64,000 nt of DNA from Plebeiibacterium sediminum (GTDB lineage: Bacteria > Bacteroidota > Bacteroidia > Bacteroidales > Marinilabiliaceae): contig NZ_JAPDPJ010000021.1 of assembly GCF_026013605.1 (NCBI RefSeq), positions 1 to 64,000 on the forward strand, given 5' to 3'. The translations under genes and the position numbers were made by a program. Numbering within the stretch: the stretch's first letter is position 1; every line of letters begins with the position of its first letter. The notes beneath the pieces are model-generated. The model was not told where the DNA came from. It searched no databases and was given only the letters and a program-made list of their open reading frames with translations. Below, in pieces: positions 29,179 to 39,022 of this stretch.

Positions 29179-30237
29179 ATGAATAATTTTAAAATTGGAA
29201 TTGTAATCAGTTTAATCACACTTTTAAGTAACTATAGTTTTTCTCAAACTAAAATAACTACTGATTTTAAGGATTACAGTTTAGATATTTTTGAAACAAC
29301 TGATATTAATAATCTTGATATCAGAGGTAATCATGCACAAATCAATATTCTGAATTGGGATAAAGACTCAATCAGTGTTGAAACTTCGTTAGAAATCTTA
29401 TCTGATAAGCCAAACTTATCTAAAGAAATGCTTGACGAGATAAGAATTAAAGTGGTTACATACAGCAAAACACTTCAGGTTAAAACAACATTTACGGAGG
29501 ATTTTAACAGGACAATACCGTATAAAATCATGTACAACATTTTTTGTCCAAAAGAAATCTCACTACAAATAAAAAACTCCAATGGACAAGTTAATATTGC
29601 TGAAATAACAGGTAAAACCGATGCAAAACTTGATTACTGCCAAATAAATATTAAGAATCTATCCATAGACAATGATTCTATTAGCAATAACATCGAATTA
29701 AACTATTGTAACGGTACTATTAATAAATTTGGTTATGGTAAAATAGTTATTAATAACTCTACAATTCAAATTCCAAGCGCCAATCTCATTGATTTAACCT
29801 CAAATTACAGCATCATTGAAATAAATAAAATAGATAAGTTAAAGAGTATATCAAAAATTGACAACTTAAAAATTGGCAATTCTACACAAACGGAGCTTAG
29901 AAGTAACAGTTCTACTATTCAAATAGCACAAATTGGAACTGAAAGTTTGTTTGAATGTACTAATGGAAATTTAACCATTAATAATTCATCAAACGACCTA
30001 AAAAAGTTAACCATTAACAATAATAATACACATACATCAGTTAAATTAAATGAGCTGGTTTCATACACCATTAACGGAGAAATTTCTAAAGGTAAATTAA
30101 TTCACCCTTATTTAAACAAGATCCAACTGGTTAAAGAGATTGAAAAGGTATCATTTAATGGGGTTATTGGAAATAATCCTCAAAGTGATTCAAAAGTTAT
30201 TGTTTTTAACACCAACCAGAACGTTGAGTTCAAATAA
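29179..30237 (+). CDS. Exported beta-helix-like protein (DUF4097/adhesin-like)
   Basis: A 352-aa protein with a signal peptide (about 1-22, ending SFS-QTK). The rest is a ladder of short hydrophobic strands with Asn-rich turns (IQIKNSNGQVNIAEI, LTINNSSNDLKKLTI). It resembles the DUF4097/DUF2807 putative adhesin fold, a right-handed beta-helix. No enzyme motif is seen. It is followed after 15 bases by an aminopeptidase gene, the start of a closely packed run of genes up to 35373. The function is unknown. Confidence 0.7.
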   Translation: MNNFKIGIVISLITLLSNYSFSQTKITTDFKDYSLDIFETTDINNLDIRGNHAQINILNWDKDSISVETSLEILSDKPNLSKEMLDEIRIKVVTYSKTLQVKTTFTEDFNRTIPYKIMYNIFCPKEISLQIKNSNGQVNIAEITGKTDAKLDYCQINIKNLSIDNDSISNNIELNYCNGTINKFGYGKIVINNSTIQIPSANLIDLTSNYSIIEINKIDKLKSISKIDNLKIGNSTQTELRSNSSTIQIAQIGTESLFECTNGNLTINNSSNDLKKLTINNNNTHTSVKLNELVSYTINGEISKGKLIHPYLNKIQLVKEIEKVSFNGVIGNNPQSDSKVIVFNTNQNVEFK

Positions 30238-30252
30238 TTAAAAGTTAGTATT

Positions 30253-32031
30253 ATGTCCACAGCTGATAAAATTTTCTTATTGCGTTCAAAGATGCTAAGC
30301 ATGGGAATTGACGCATATATTATACCCGGGAGTGACCCTCACATGAGCGAATACACTGCCGCTCATTGGAAAAAACGAGAGTTTATTTCAGGTTTTACAG
30401 GTTCGGCAGGAACCGTTGTTATTTTGGCAGAAGAGGCTGGTTTATGGACGGACAGCAGATATTTTATCCAGGCAGAAAAAGAATTAGATGGGAATGGGAT
30501 TGATTTGTTTCGAATGGGTGAAGCCGGAACTCCTGACTATGCAGACTGGATTGCTGAAAGATTAAATCCGGGAAGTACTTTAGCTTTTGAAGGCGAAGTA
30601 TTTTCAATTGAAGATGCCAGAAAACTATCAAAGAAGTTCAAGACTTATGGTATCTCAATCGACCCCAATTTAACATTACTTGATGAAATCTGGGAAGGAC
30701 GTCCTCCTATTCCGGAAAAACCAATTATTCTGCATGAAACAATACATGCCGGTTTAAGCAGAATTGAGAAGATTGAAAGGATCAGAGAGGAAATGCGTAA
30801 TCAGGATGCCTCTCACTATATAATTACAGCGCTTGACGAAATTGCATGGACTTTGAACCTTAGGGGTAGCGATGTTTCTTACAATCCGGTGTTTCATGCA
30901 TATTTAATCATCTCTCTTGATGCGGTTTATTTGTTTATCGACACCCATAAAATTACTGCTACAATTGGAAAACAATTAGCTATTGACGATATCTCAATAC
31001 ATTTGTATTCAGATATTTTTAAATGGGTTAAAGATATGCCAATTGACTCTGGTTTAATGTTTGATCCTTTTACTACCAACGCAAAAATATATTCATTAAT
31101 TCCACGAGAAGTTATTAAAATTGAAACTGAAAGCGTTGTAAAAGACCTTAAAGGAATTAAGAACAGCACCGAACAAAATGGATTTAGAGAAGCCATGAAA
31201 AAAGATGGTGTTGCAATGGTAAAATTCATTCACTGGCTTGAAAATCAAGTTCCACAAGGAGATGTTACAGAAATATCAGCAGCAAGAGAGTTAAAGAAAT
31301 TCAGAGCAGAAGCAGATAGCTTTGTTGGAGAGTCTTTTGCTACAATATCTGCATTTGCTGAACACGGCGCCATCTGTCACTATACCGTAGATGAAAAAAG
31401 CAGCATCCCTTTAAGTTCTGATAATTTTTATCTGGTTGACTCTGGTGGCCAGTATTATGAAGGTACTACAGATATTACAAGAACCATTCATTTGGGTACA
31501 CCAACTGAACAACAAAAAGTAGACTATACGATGGTACTTAAAGGTAATATCGCGTTAGATACTACAAAATTTCCTGTAGGCACGAGAGGTGTTCACCTGG
31601 ATATTCTGGCACGCAAAGCACTGTGGTCTCAAGGTCTAAATTACGGTCATGGAACAGGCCACGGAGTTGGTTGCTTTTTAAATGTACACGAAGGACCTCA
31701 GGCTATACGCCCCAATGATAATGGTGTTGCATTAGCTGAAGGAATGATTACATCTAATGAGCCAGGTTTATATAGAGAAGAAGAATACGGTATTAGAATT
31801 GAAAACCTCATTTTAACAAAAAAGGCTGTTTCAACTGCTTTTGGAGACTTTTTAGGTTTTGAAACTTTAACCCTCTGCCCTATTGACCTAAAACCAATTG
31901 AAAAGTCTCTTTTGACTCATGAAGAAATTGATTGGCTAAATCAATATCATCAGAAAGTATATGATATTATTTCACCTTTATTAAGCGAAGAGTTAAGCAA
32001 TTGGTTAAAAGAAAAAACAAAAGCGATATAA
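30253..32031 (+). CDS. Xaa-Pro aminopeptidase (M24B, aminopeptidase P family)
   Basis: A 592-aa cytoplasmic metallopeptidase that removes an N-terminal residue before proline. It has two creatinase-N-like domains (about 5-150 and 160-310) and a C-terminal pita-bread catalytic domain. The metal ligands are all visible: D396, D407, H470 (in HGTGH, with H466 as the usual partner), E503 (SNEPG) and E517. Length matches the long, eukaryote-like APP type common in Bacteroidota. The GT2 gene follows after 17 bases. Confidence 0.94.
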   Translation: MSTADKIFLLRSKMLSMGIDAYIIPGSDPHMSEYTAAHWKKREFISGFTGSAGTVVILAEEAGLWTDSRYFIQAEKELDGNGIDLFRMGEAGTPDYADWIAERLNPGSTLAFEGEVFSIEDARKLSKKFKTYGISIDPNLTLLDEIWEGRPPIPEKPIILHETIHAGLSRIEKIERIREEMRNQDASHYIITALDEIAWTLNLRGSDVSYNPVFHAYLIISLDAVYLFIDTHKITATIGKQLAIDDISIHLYSDIFKWVKDMPIDSGLMFDPFTTNAKIYSLIPREVIKIETESVVKDLKGIKNSTEQNGFREAMKKDGVAMVKFIHWLENQVPQGDVTEISAARELKKFRAEADSFVGESFATISAFAEHGAICHYTVDEKSSIPLSSDNFYLVDSGGQYYEGTTDITRTIHLGTPTEQQKVDYTMVLKGNIALDTTKFPVGTRGVHLDILARKALWSQGLNYGHGTGHGVGCFLNVHEGPQAIRPNDNGVALAEGMITSNEPGLYREEEYGIRIENLILTKKAVSTAFGDFLGFETLTLCPIDLKPIEKSLLTHEEIDWLNQYHQKVYDIISPLLSEELSNWLKEKTKAI

Positions 32032-32048
32032 TCAATCAAGACTATTAG

Positions 32049-32954
32049 ATGCTATCTGTTTGTATACCTGTTTATAATGTTGATGTTACTTGCTTAACCG
32101 AAAAGTTAATCAAGCAGGCAGATGAATTATCCATTAATATAGAAATACTTATATATGATGATGGTTCAAAGAATGATTATAAAATAATAAACAGATCTCT
32201 AAAGAGTTTTGATCAAATCAGATACAAAGAACTTAAAAAAAATATAGGGAGCGCAGCCATTCGAAACAGAATGGCTGTTGATGCTTTATACAATAGTCTT
32301 TTATTTATCGATAGTGATTCTGAAATTCCTGTTGATTACCTGGAAAAGTATTTACCGCATATTACCAATTCTAAAATGATTGTTTGTGGAGGAAGAGTAC
32401 ATCCCAAACAGCTACCATCTTTAGATAAAAGTCTAAGATGGAAAGTTGGCAAATTCAAAGAAGACTTCAGTGCAGCACATAGAAACAAAGTTCCTAATAA
32501 AAGTTTTATGTCGAATAACTTTTTAGTAAAGAGAGAACTTTTCAACAAGATCCAATTTGATGAAACTATTGAAAGATCTGGCCATGAAGACACTATGTTT
32601 GGCATAAAACTTGAGCTGCTGGGTATCCATATTTTCCATATTGATAATCCTATTGTTCATATTGGATTAGAAAGTAATATGGAATTTATTACTAAAACAG
32701 AACAAAGATTAGAAACATTAAAAATCATAGAATCAAAAAATGGAGACAACCATCTGCTTTATGACAGGATAACAATTTTAAGATATTACAGGATTTTAAA
32801 AAAATTAAAACTTATTGGGCTGTCAGGTGTTTTGTTTCTTCGAAGTAAGGATTTTTTATCCGGATTACTTCAAAACACTAATCCTAGCATGTTAATCTAT
32901 GATCTATACAAATTAGGATATTATTCTCATATTTCTAAAAAGATAATACAATGA
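32049..32954 (+). CDS. Family 2 glycosyltransferase
   Basis: A 301-aa enzyme of GT-A fold. It has the N-terminal nucleotide-binding strand (SVCIPVYNV), the metal-binding DxD motif in FIDSDSEIP and an acceptor-side ED motif (SGHEDTMFG). The C-terminal 70 residues are basic and may touch the membrane. It would transfer a sugar from a nucleotide sugar to glycan or lipid; the substrate is unknown. Its last four bases overlap the start of the next gene (ATGA), so the two are translationally coupled. No other polysaccharide genes surround it. Confidence 0.88.
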   Translation: MLSVCIPVYNVDVTCLTEKLIKQADELSINIEILIYDDGSKNDYKIINRSLKSFDQIRYKELKKNIGSAAIRNRMAVDALYNSLLFIDSDSEIPVDYLEKYLPHITNSKMIVCGGRVHPKQLPSLDKSLRWKVGKFKEDFSAAHRNKVPNKSFMSNNFLVKRELFNKIQFDETIERSGHEDTMFGIKLELLGIHIFHIDNPIVHIGLESNMEFITKTEQRLETLKIIESKNGDNHLLYDRITILRYYRILKKLKLIGLSGVLFLRSKDFLSGLLQNTNPSMLIYDLYKLGYYSHISKKIIQ

Positions 32955-34369
32955 ATACAAAGTTTATCATCATACTATCTGTATTTTTCTCATTAACCTT
33001 ATTTAAGGTAAATGGACAAGGTTATAAAATTGATGTTACTATTAATGGATTGAAAGATACCACCTTAATACTGGGACATTATTTTAACAAGAAAATGTTA
33101 GTAAATGACACCATTATGGTTAACCATGAAGGTAAAGGAAGTTTTACTGGAGAAGAACCATTACCAGGTGGTGTTTATATCATTTATATGCCAGATCAAA
33201 AGTACTTTGATATATTTATTGATGATGAACAACATTTTAGCATTTCAACCCAAAAGACAGAACCAATACTAAACCTTACTGTAAAAGGAAATAAACAAGA
33301 ACTGGCTTTTAATGAATACCAAAAATACCTGAACAAACAACAACAAAAAGCGGTTGCCCTTCAAAACAATATTAAAGAAAAAGCTCAATCACAAAAAGAT
33401 TCTGTGGAAATATGGAAGAATCAACTAAACGAATTAACTGAAGAAATTAATGGCTATTGGAATAATATATTAACCAAATATAAAGGCACATTCCTGGCTA
33501 ATTTTATAAGAGGTATTAAAGAAATTAATGTACCCGATTTTAATGAAAATAAAAGTTTACCAGACTCGGTAATTCGATGGAAACGATATGAATATTATAA
33601 AGATCACTATTTTGATAATATTGATATGCAAGATGACAGAATGTTACGTACTCCATATTTTACAAATAAACTAGAAACTTTTTTTACAAAGACTGTTTTC
33701 CAAATTCCTGACAGCATTGTTAAAGAAGCAAATAGAGTAATTGAAATGGCAGGTGATAATAAGGAGATGGAAAAATACCTTATTCAGTATACATTCAACA
33801 CTGTAAATGACAGTAAAGTGATGGGAATGGATGCTGCTATGGTAGCTCTGGCTGAAAGATATTATTTATCTGGATATGCAGACTGGGTAGATGAAGAATT
33901 CCTTACAAAACTTGAAGAAAGAGTAACAAAACTTAAACCTAATTTAATTGGAAATAAAGCTCCAGATTTAAAGTTACTTTCACCCAATAACGAATACTAC
34001 AAACTTAACGAAGTATATGCAAAATTAACCATATTGGTTTTCTGGGAACCGGATTGTGGTCACTGTAAAAAAGAGATTCCTAAAATAAAAGAAGAAATAT
34101 GGGATAAGTATGGTGATCAGGGTGTTAAAATATTTGCAGTTTTCACCCAACACGAAAAAGATAAATGGACTGAGTTTATTGAGGAACACCAATTAGAGGA
34201 ATGGATTAATGTTTGGGACCCATATAACCAATCAAATTTTAGAGATTTGTATGATATTTATAGTACTCCGGTTATTTTTGTTTTAGACGAAAATAAAAAC
34301 ATTATCGGAAAAAGAATCGGTACAGATCAACTTCCTGGATTTATTGAATATCATTTAAAAAAGAAATAA
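32951..34369 (+). CDS. TlpA-like thiol-disulfide oxidoreductase with DUF4369/DUF5106 regions
   Basis: A 472-aa exported protein. The signal peptide (about 1-22) is followed by a DUF4369-like beta domain (about 25-125), a helical DUF5106-like middle part (about 130-330) and a C-terminal thioredoxin-fold domain (about 335-472) with the redox motif CGHC in FWEPDCGHCKKEI. It should act in the periplasm on thiols, as ResA/TlpA proteins do. It overlaps the GT2 gene by four bases and precedes the DUF4465 gene by eight. Confidence 0.9.
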   Translation: MNTKFIIILSVFFSLTLFKVNGQGYKIDVTINGLKDTTLILGHYFNKKMLVNDTIMVNHEGKGSFTGEEPLPGGVYIIYMPDQKYFDIFIDDEQHFSISTQKTEPILNLTVKGNKQELAFNEYQKYLNKQQQKAVALQNNIKEKAQSQKDSVEIWKNQLNELTEEINGYWNNILTKYKGTFLANFIRGIKEINVPDFNENKSLPDSVIRWKRYEYYKDHYFDNIDMQDDRMLRTPYFTNKLETFFTKTVFQIPDSIVKEANRVIEMAGDNKEMEKYLIQYTFNTVNDSKVMGMDAAMVALAERYYLSGYADWVDEEFLTKLEERVTKLKPNLIGNKAPDLKLLSPNNEYYKLNEVYAKLTILVFWEPDCGHCKKEIPKIKEEIWDKYGDQGVKIFAVFTQHEKDKWTEFIEEHQLEEWINVWDPYNQSNFRDLYDIYSTPVIFVLDENKNIIGKRIGTDQLPGFIEYHLKKK

Positions 34370-34377
34370 AGCCAATT

Positions 34378-35373
34378 ATGCAAAACAATATATTTAAAAC
34401 AGTTTTTATTGGTTTAAGCATCTGCTCTGTATTATTTTCATGTGCTAACGAGGAAAAAGATTTACCCATTTCTGAAATATATTTAGATATTCCAGAAGGT
34501 GGTTATGAAATAAAAGTAAATGATACGATAGTTATTTCTCCTAAAATCACTTATGACTACGGATCATCTTATACCTGGTTATTAGATGATGAAATTATTT
34601 CAACGGATAAAGACTATAAGCTCATACCTAAAGAACTAAATACATTTAATTATACATTTATTGTTGAAAACCAAAGAGGTACTGTATCCCGAGAAATATT
34701 TGCACAATCCATGTATAATAGTGATTTTGAAGATTTAACCCTTGAGAAAGATACATTTTCTGTTGGAACAGTTGGTACAACTCAATTTTCTTCTGGACTT
34801 TTAAGTTTTGAAGTGAATGGAGATCCTAAAGAAACTTCTTCTTTTGATGGATTCGTATACTCAGATATAACAGGTAGTAATACTAATGTATTATACCAAT
34901 TATATGGAGAATACAGATCAACGGATGATTATGACTCTGAAAATTATGTTGTTTTAGGCCTTAATGATCCAAATAAACATGGTACTATTACAACTCTTGA
35001 TAGTGAGGATCACTTATTTAAAAGCATGTATGTAAATAATACCTACTATAACTATACTGCCATTGAGCAAGGAATAGGGTCTATTGAAAAGTTTGGCGGT
35101 ACAGAAGGAACAGATCCGGACTGGTTTAAAATGATTATCAATGGATATGACACTGCTGGAACTCTTAAAGGAACTGTTGAGTTTTATTTAGCTGATCATA
35201 CTGCCATAACCAATAAGGATGATTATACAATAAGAGAATGGACCAATGTTGATTTGACAGAATTAGGTTACATATCACGTATTGAAATAAGCTTTTTATC
35301 AACTGACATTTTCAATGGTGAGATGTTAACACCTGCTTATGTTTGCATTGATAATATCAAGGTTATTGACTAG
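34378..35373 (+). CDS. DUF4465 surface lipoprotein with N-terminal PKD-like domain
   Basis: A 331-aa lipoprotein: signal peptide with lipobox (SVLFSC), then ANEEKD, an acidic patch suggesting export to the cell surface. Residues about 35-115 look like an immunoglobulin/PKD-type domain. The remainder (FEDLTLEKDTF, SGLLSFEVNGD, ending AYVCIDNIKVID) fits DUF4465. From memory, proteins of this type occur in Bacteroidota cobalamin-uptake loci, but this copy is 26 kb from the riboswitch locus. Its last 11 bases overlap the end of the convergent protease gene. Confidence 0.75.
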   Translation: MQNNIFKTVFIGLSICSVLFSCANEEKDLPISEIYLDIPEGGYEIKVNDTIVISPKITYDYGSSYTWLLDDEIISTDKDYKLIPKELNTFNYTFIVENQRGTVSREIFAQSMYNSDFEDLTLEKDTFSVGTVGTTQFSSGLLSFEVNGDPKETSSFDGFVYSDITGSNTNVLYQLYGEYRSTDDYDSENYVVLGLNDPNKHGTITTLDSEDHLFKSMYVNNTYYNYTAIEQGIGSIEKFGGTEGTDPDWFKMIINGYDTAGTLKGTVEFYLADHTAITNKDDYTIREWTNVDLTELGYISRIEISFLSTDIFNGEMLTPAYVCIDNIKVID

Positions 35374-37558
35374 CCTTAACAATCTTTTTATAGATTGTAC
35401 CCGTTTCATGATTGATTTCAATAATATATAATCCATCAGGTAAATCACTCAAATCAATATTAATTGGAATCACAGTGCTATTTGTGAAACGCTGTTTATC
35501 CAATACGCTGCCATTGATATCTATAACGGAATAACTTTCAACAAACAATCCTTTTGTATCTAACTTAGCAATCGAGGTAGATACAAGAGGGTTGGGATAT
35601 AATTTCATTTCTTTTACTGAAGGAATATTTACTTGAGTATCTCCTAATACCACCATATCTGCCAATACATCAATCCATAATGAACGCATCTCTCCACCAT
35701 AAACATCACTTGCCATTTCCCAATTATTGTGATACTCTACCATCATGGTATTTTTTGTTTTTGTAACAGAACCATCCTGAGTATGATAAACGGCAAAACT
35801 ATCTATTGGCGAACCAGAATAGTCAATCTCATATCCAACATAGAATGTTCCATTGGTTGATACAGGATTAGAAAACTTCCAAAATATTTCTCGGTTAGCT
35901 CTTAATTGGCCTATATTGATATTTTCCTCTTTGTAAAGTACATTTTCTGGATAAACACTCCCCTCCCACACTAATAAATTTATAGTCTGATCTGCTCCAA
36001 AAGGGCTTTGTCCGGGCATTATATATACGCCATTTAGATTCGCTGATTTTATTCCTGTAAACTTTTCAGCATACCTTGTAATACCATAAATATTATGTCC
36101 GCTTTCATACCCAAATTCAGTGGATTTATTGATAGCCGGTAGTTCCCCTACTTCAACATTAGAAATACGTTTATATGATTGTTCTTCATACGGATCAAAT
36201 CCATCCAAACTTTGAACTCCAGTGTTTAATGGATCCAGCCATGTTGAAAAATGACAACTATCTAAAGGATTTTGATCCCACCCCTTATAAAAACGGGTAA
36301 AATAATCATTTCTAGGCCAGGAACAAGTTCCTTCTCCCCCAGTGAGCGTTCCTATTATTTTATAATTGGCATCAAATAAAGCCGCCCCGGAAGATCCTCC
36401 TTCGGTTGTTCCTAAATTCCATTCAGGTACTCTCCAGTGAAAATCATATTCCTGGGCATAAGGATAATTTCCACCTTCAACAAATGATGTCGCCTGAATC
36501 GTTGTTATTGATGTTGAAACCTTTTTCACATCTCCCTGAGGATGATGAATACATGTATAAGGTTGTGCAGGTTGAGTTTCAAGCGTCCAGCCGGCAAAAT
36601 AAGGTTGTGCATTGGCATCAGGCTCTTCCTGCATCAGTAAAAGCGCTATATCCAGTTCCTCAGCATAAACTTTAGTGTCTGCACCGGATATCGTCTGAAT
36701 CTTGGATCCATCAATTATTTCACTACAATAAGGTGATTCGTAATTTACAAAGGCCACAATAGCATCTGCGCTTCCCGGATTAGAACTATTCAAGCAATGG
36801 GCAGCAGTAATAACATATGGCTCTCCATCTTCATTTGTATTATTAATAAAGGTTCCTGTGCAATATAAACTACCATTATTTATTAATCCTACAACAGATC
36901 TTCTAACATCAATAGAGTTTGTTGGATCATAACAAGATGCATCTTCTTCGCAATAACCTGATTCTCCAAATATACCTGCCTTACTATCCATATATTTAAA
37001 AATACCTACATAATCATGGTTCACTGCCCCGATTAATAACTCACCTTTAAACTCAGGTTGAGCAGGTTCCTGATACTCGACAATAATCTCATCTCCTGAT
37101 ACAGGAGCTGTAGCCAGTATACCTGATTTTTTGTTATTCTTTGATGTAAAAGCTCCAAGGACTTGGGATTGATCGACATTATATATCAGAAGTTTTGCAC
37201 CCTCAGGAAGTACATATCTATCGAAAATTAGGTTTATTGAATATGCTCCAGGTGAACTTATTCTTAACTTCCATATTTTAGTCCCATCTTTTAATGTAAA
37301 CCAATTTCCACAATTTTGAGGTGTATAATTTACAGTAAACTGATGTGCAAATTCCAATGCTCTTCCTTTCTGAAAAGAAGATTCACTTTTTGTACTTTTA
37401 TACTGGAGCACTTTTAACTCAATACCTTCATCCTCCAAAATGCTATTATGAAGTTTAAAGTCCGTTATGCTTTTCTGAGCAGAAACATTTACTGAGGATA
37501 TAACCCACAGAAACAACAATCCCCAAAAGCATGATAAATATTTTAACTTGATTTGCAT
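35363..37558 (-). CDS. Secreted trypsin-like serine protease (lysyl-endopeptidase type) with T9SS sorting domain
   Basis: A 731-aa exported protease. It has a signal peptide (about 1-28), an N-terminal beta domain (about 60-165) and a trypsin-fold domain with an apparent catalytic triad: H254 (ITAAHC), D303 (LDIALL) and S390 (GGSSGAA). A linker domain of about 130 residues follows. The final 80 residues are a type A type IX secretion domain (YPNP near the start, then DLPDGLYIIEI). It should be sent through the outer membrane and attached to the cell surface or released. The specificity for lysine is inferred from similarity only. Confidence 0.9.
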   Translation of the reverse strand: MQIKLKYLSCFWGLLFLWVISSVNVSAQKSITDFKLHNSILEDEGIELKVLQYKSTKSESSFQKGRALEFAHQFTVNYTPQNCGNWFTLKDGTKIWKLRISSPGAYSINLIFDRYVLPEGAKLLIYNVDQSQVLGAFTSKNNKKSGILATAPVSGDEIIVEYQEPAQPEFKGELLIGAVNHDYVGIFKYMDSKAGIFGESGYCEEDASCYDPTNSIDVRRSVVGLINNGSLYCTGTFINNTNEDGEPYVITAAHCLNSSNPGSADAIVAFVNYESPYCSEIIDGSKIQTISGADTKVYAEELDIALLLMQEEPDANAQPYFAGWTLETQPAQPYTCIHHPQGDVKKVSTSITTIQATSFVEGGNYPYAQEYDFHWRVPEWNLGTTEGGSSGAALFDANYKIIGTLTGGEGTCSWPRNDYFTRFYKGWDQNPLDSCHFSTWLDPLNTGVQSLDGFDPYEEQSYKRISNVEVGELPAINKSTEFGYESGHNIYGITRYAEKFTGIKSANLNGVYIMPGQSPFGADQTINLLVWEGSVYPENVLYKEENINIGQLRANREIFWKFSNPVSTNGTFYVGYEIDYSGSPIDSFAVYHTQDGSVTKTKNTMMVEYHNNWEMASDVYGGEMRSLWIDVLADMVVLGDTQVNIPSVKEMKLYPNPLVSTSIAKLDTKGLFVESYSVIDINGSVLDKQRFTNSTVIPINIDLSDLPDGLYIIEINHETGTIYKKIVKASQ

Positions 37559-37636
37559 TTAAACAAATTACGACAATTAGTATTTAGATATTTAGACGAG
37601 ATATATAAAAAAAAGTTTATTATTTTATTCTTCTTT

Positions 37637-38920
37637 TTATACTGCCTTTCTATTTGATCCCATAAATATGCTTCTTACGGTTGCTATTTTTCTTAATCTT
37701 CCGGTTTTTCCTAACTTAGAATGAACTAATGCCCAAGCCATAACAACACTTGTTCCTAATATTACAAATAATAATATTCCTGATTCAAAATCATTAATTA
37801 AGAAATCATCTGGTATGGCAAAATAAAGTAAAACAGAGATTAATCCTCTTGGTGCAATAAAGACCTGAGGCATAAATGATTTTTTCATTATTACTTTAAA
37901 CAATAACCATCTGACCAGAAACATTATAAGTAAAAACACCAAAGCTCCAACAACCACTTTTGTTTTAAATATTCCGGCAACTGTAATACTTAATCCAAAA
38001 ACAAAAAAGAAAAATGTACGTACCATAAAGGCACTTTCTCTGGTTAATAACTTAAAGTCTGACAATACGCTTTTTACTTTCTCTTCTTTTAAAAATTTAC
38101 TCATAAAACCAGAAAAGAAAATATGTCTGTTTTCTAGTATTAATCCAAATACCAGGATAATGAGCAAGGATGATAAATGAAATACTTTACCAATTGCATA
38201 TAACATCAATAATACTGATATAAATAGAAACAGCTTTACCTGTGTTTTAACTCTTTGAAAAAATATAATCATCAAATAAGAAAGAACCACTGATAATATT
38301 AAGGTTCCTCCAATATTTGAAATAACATTTAAACCAATTTTAGCAGCCTCACCTGTATTGACATTATTAATGACGGTATAAAACAATATTAAGCCAAAAA
38401 TATCAGATAAGGTACTTTCATAAATTAAAAATTCCCGTCTTTCTTCATCTAAACCTTCTACACTGGGAATAACAATGGCGCTACTTATAATAGACAATGG
38501 TATAGCATAAATAAAGGCAGTTAGGAAATCCAGATTTCCTATAATAATCTGAATTCCATATGTAAATATAAATACGTTGATAAAAAGCGACAATAAAGCT
38601 ATTAAGCCAGATTTCCATATTATAGGCCATCGCTGCCACGATAACTTTAAATCTAATGCACCTTCTAACACAATGAGCATTAAACCCACAATACCCAAAA
38701 TTTCAAGTGGAAACAACCAATCTACATCTGTAACACCTATACTGAATAACTTTTTTGAAGAAAAGCCTAATGCAATTAGTAAAATCACACTTGGTATAGC
38801 TGTTTTCTTTGAAAAAACTGAAAATAAATATGACAACACCACAATTAATGAGGCAGCTATAATAAGCATATAAGCTATATTATCCTCATTTATAAATCCC
38901 TGAATAAAATTTAAAACCAT
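37637..38920 (-). CDS. CPA-type cation:proton antiporter
   Basis: A 427-aa membrane protein with about 12 segments and the NhaP/Kef (cation:proton antiporter) layout: a long hydrophobic N-terminal half, ES-x-L-x-D in the core helix (YESTLSDIFGLILF) and a basic C-terminus (KLGKTGRLRKIATVR). The core motif is usually Asn-Asp (CPA1) or Asp-Asp (CPA2). Here it reads Ser-Asp, so the transported ion and stoichiometry cannot be assigned. No TrkA-type regulatory domain follows. It lies downstream of the buk terminator and so has its own promoter. Confidence 0.88.
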   Translation of the reverse strand: MVLNFIQGFINEDNIAYMLIIAASLIVVLSYLFSVFSKKTAIPSVILLIALGFSSKKLFSIGVTDVDWLFPLEILGIVGLMLIVLEGALDLKLSWQRWPIIWKSGLIALLSLFINVFIFTYGIQIIIGNLDFLTAFIYAIPLSIISSAIVIPSVEGLDEERREFLIYESTLSDIFGLILFYTVINNVNTGEAAKIGLNVISNIGGTLILSVVLSYLMIIFFQRVKTQVKLFLFISVLLMLYAIGKVFHLSSLLIILVFGLILENRHIFFSGFMSKFLKEEKVKSVLSDFKLLTRESAFMVRTFFFFVFGLSITVAGIFKTKVVVGALVFLLIMFLVRWLLFKVIMKKSFMPQVFIAPRGLISVLLYFAIPDDFLINDFESGILLFVILGTSVVMAWALVHSKLGKTGRLRKIATVRSIFMGSNRKAV

Positions 38921-38962
38921 AAATCAATATTTCGATCAATTTTGAGTTGTCAAGATATAAAA

Positions 38963-38993
38963 AAAGGTTGTCAATACTCTGATGACAACCTTT
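38963..38993 (-). terminator. Terminator of the ptb-buk unit
   Basis: AAAGGTTGTC (38963-38972) pairs with GACAACCTTT (38984-38993). Read on the minus strand the stem ends in a run of seven T. It lies 30 bases past the buk stop. Confidence 0.9.
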
Positions 38994-39022
38994 ATATTAT
39001 ATTGTTTTAAGAATTATAATTG

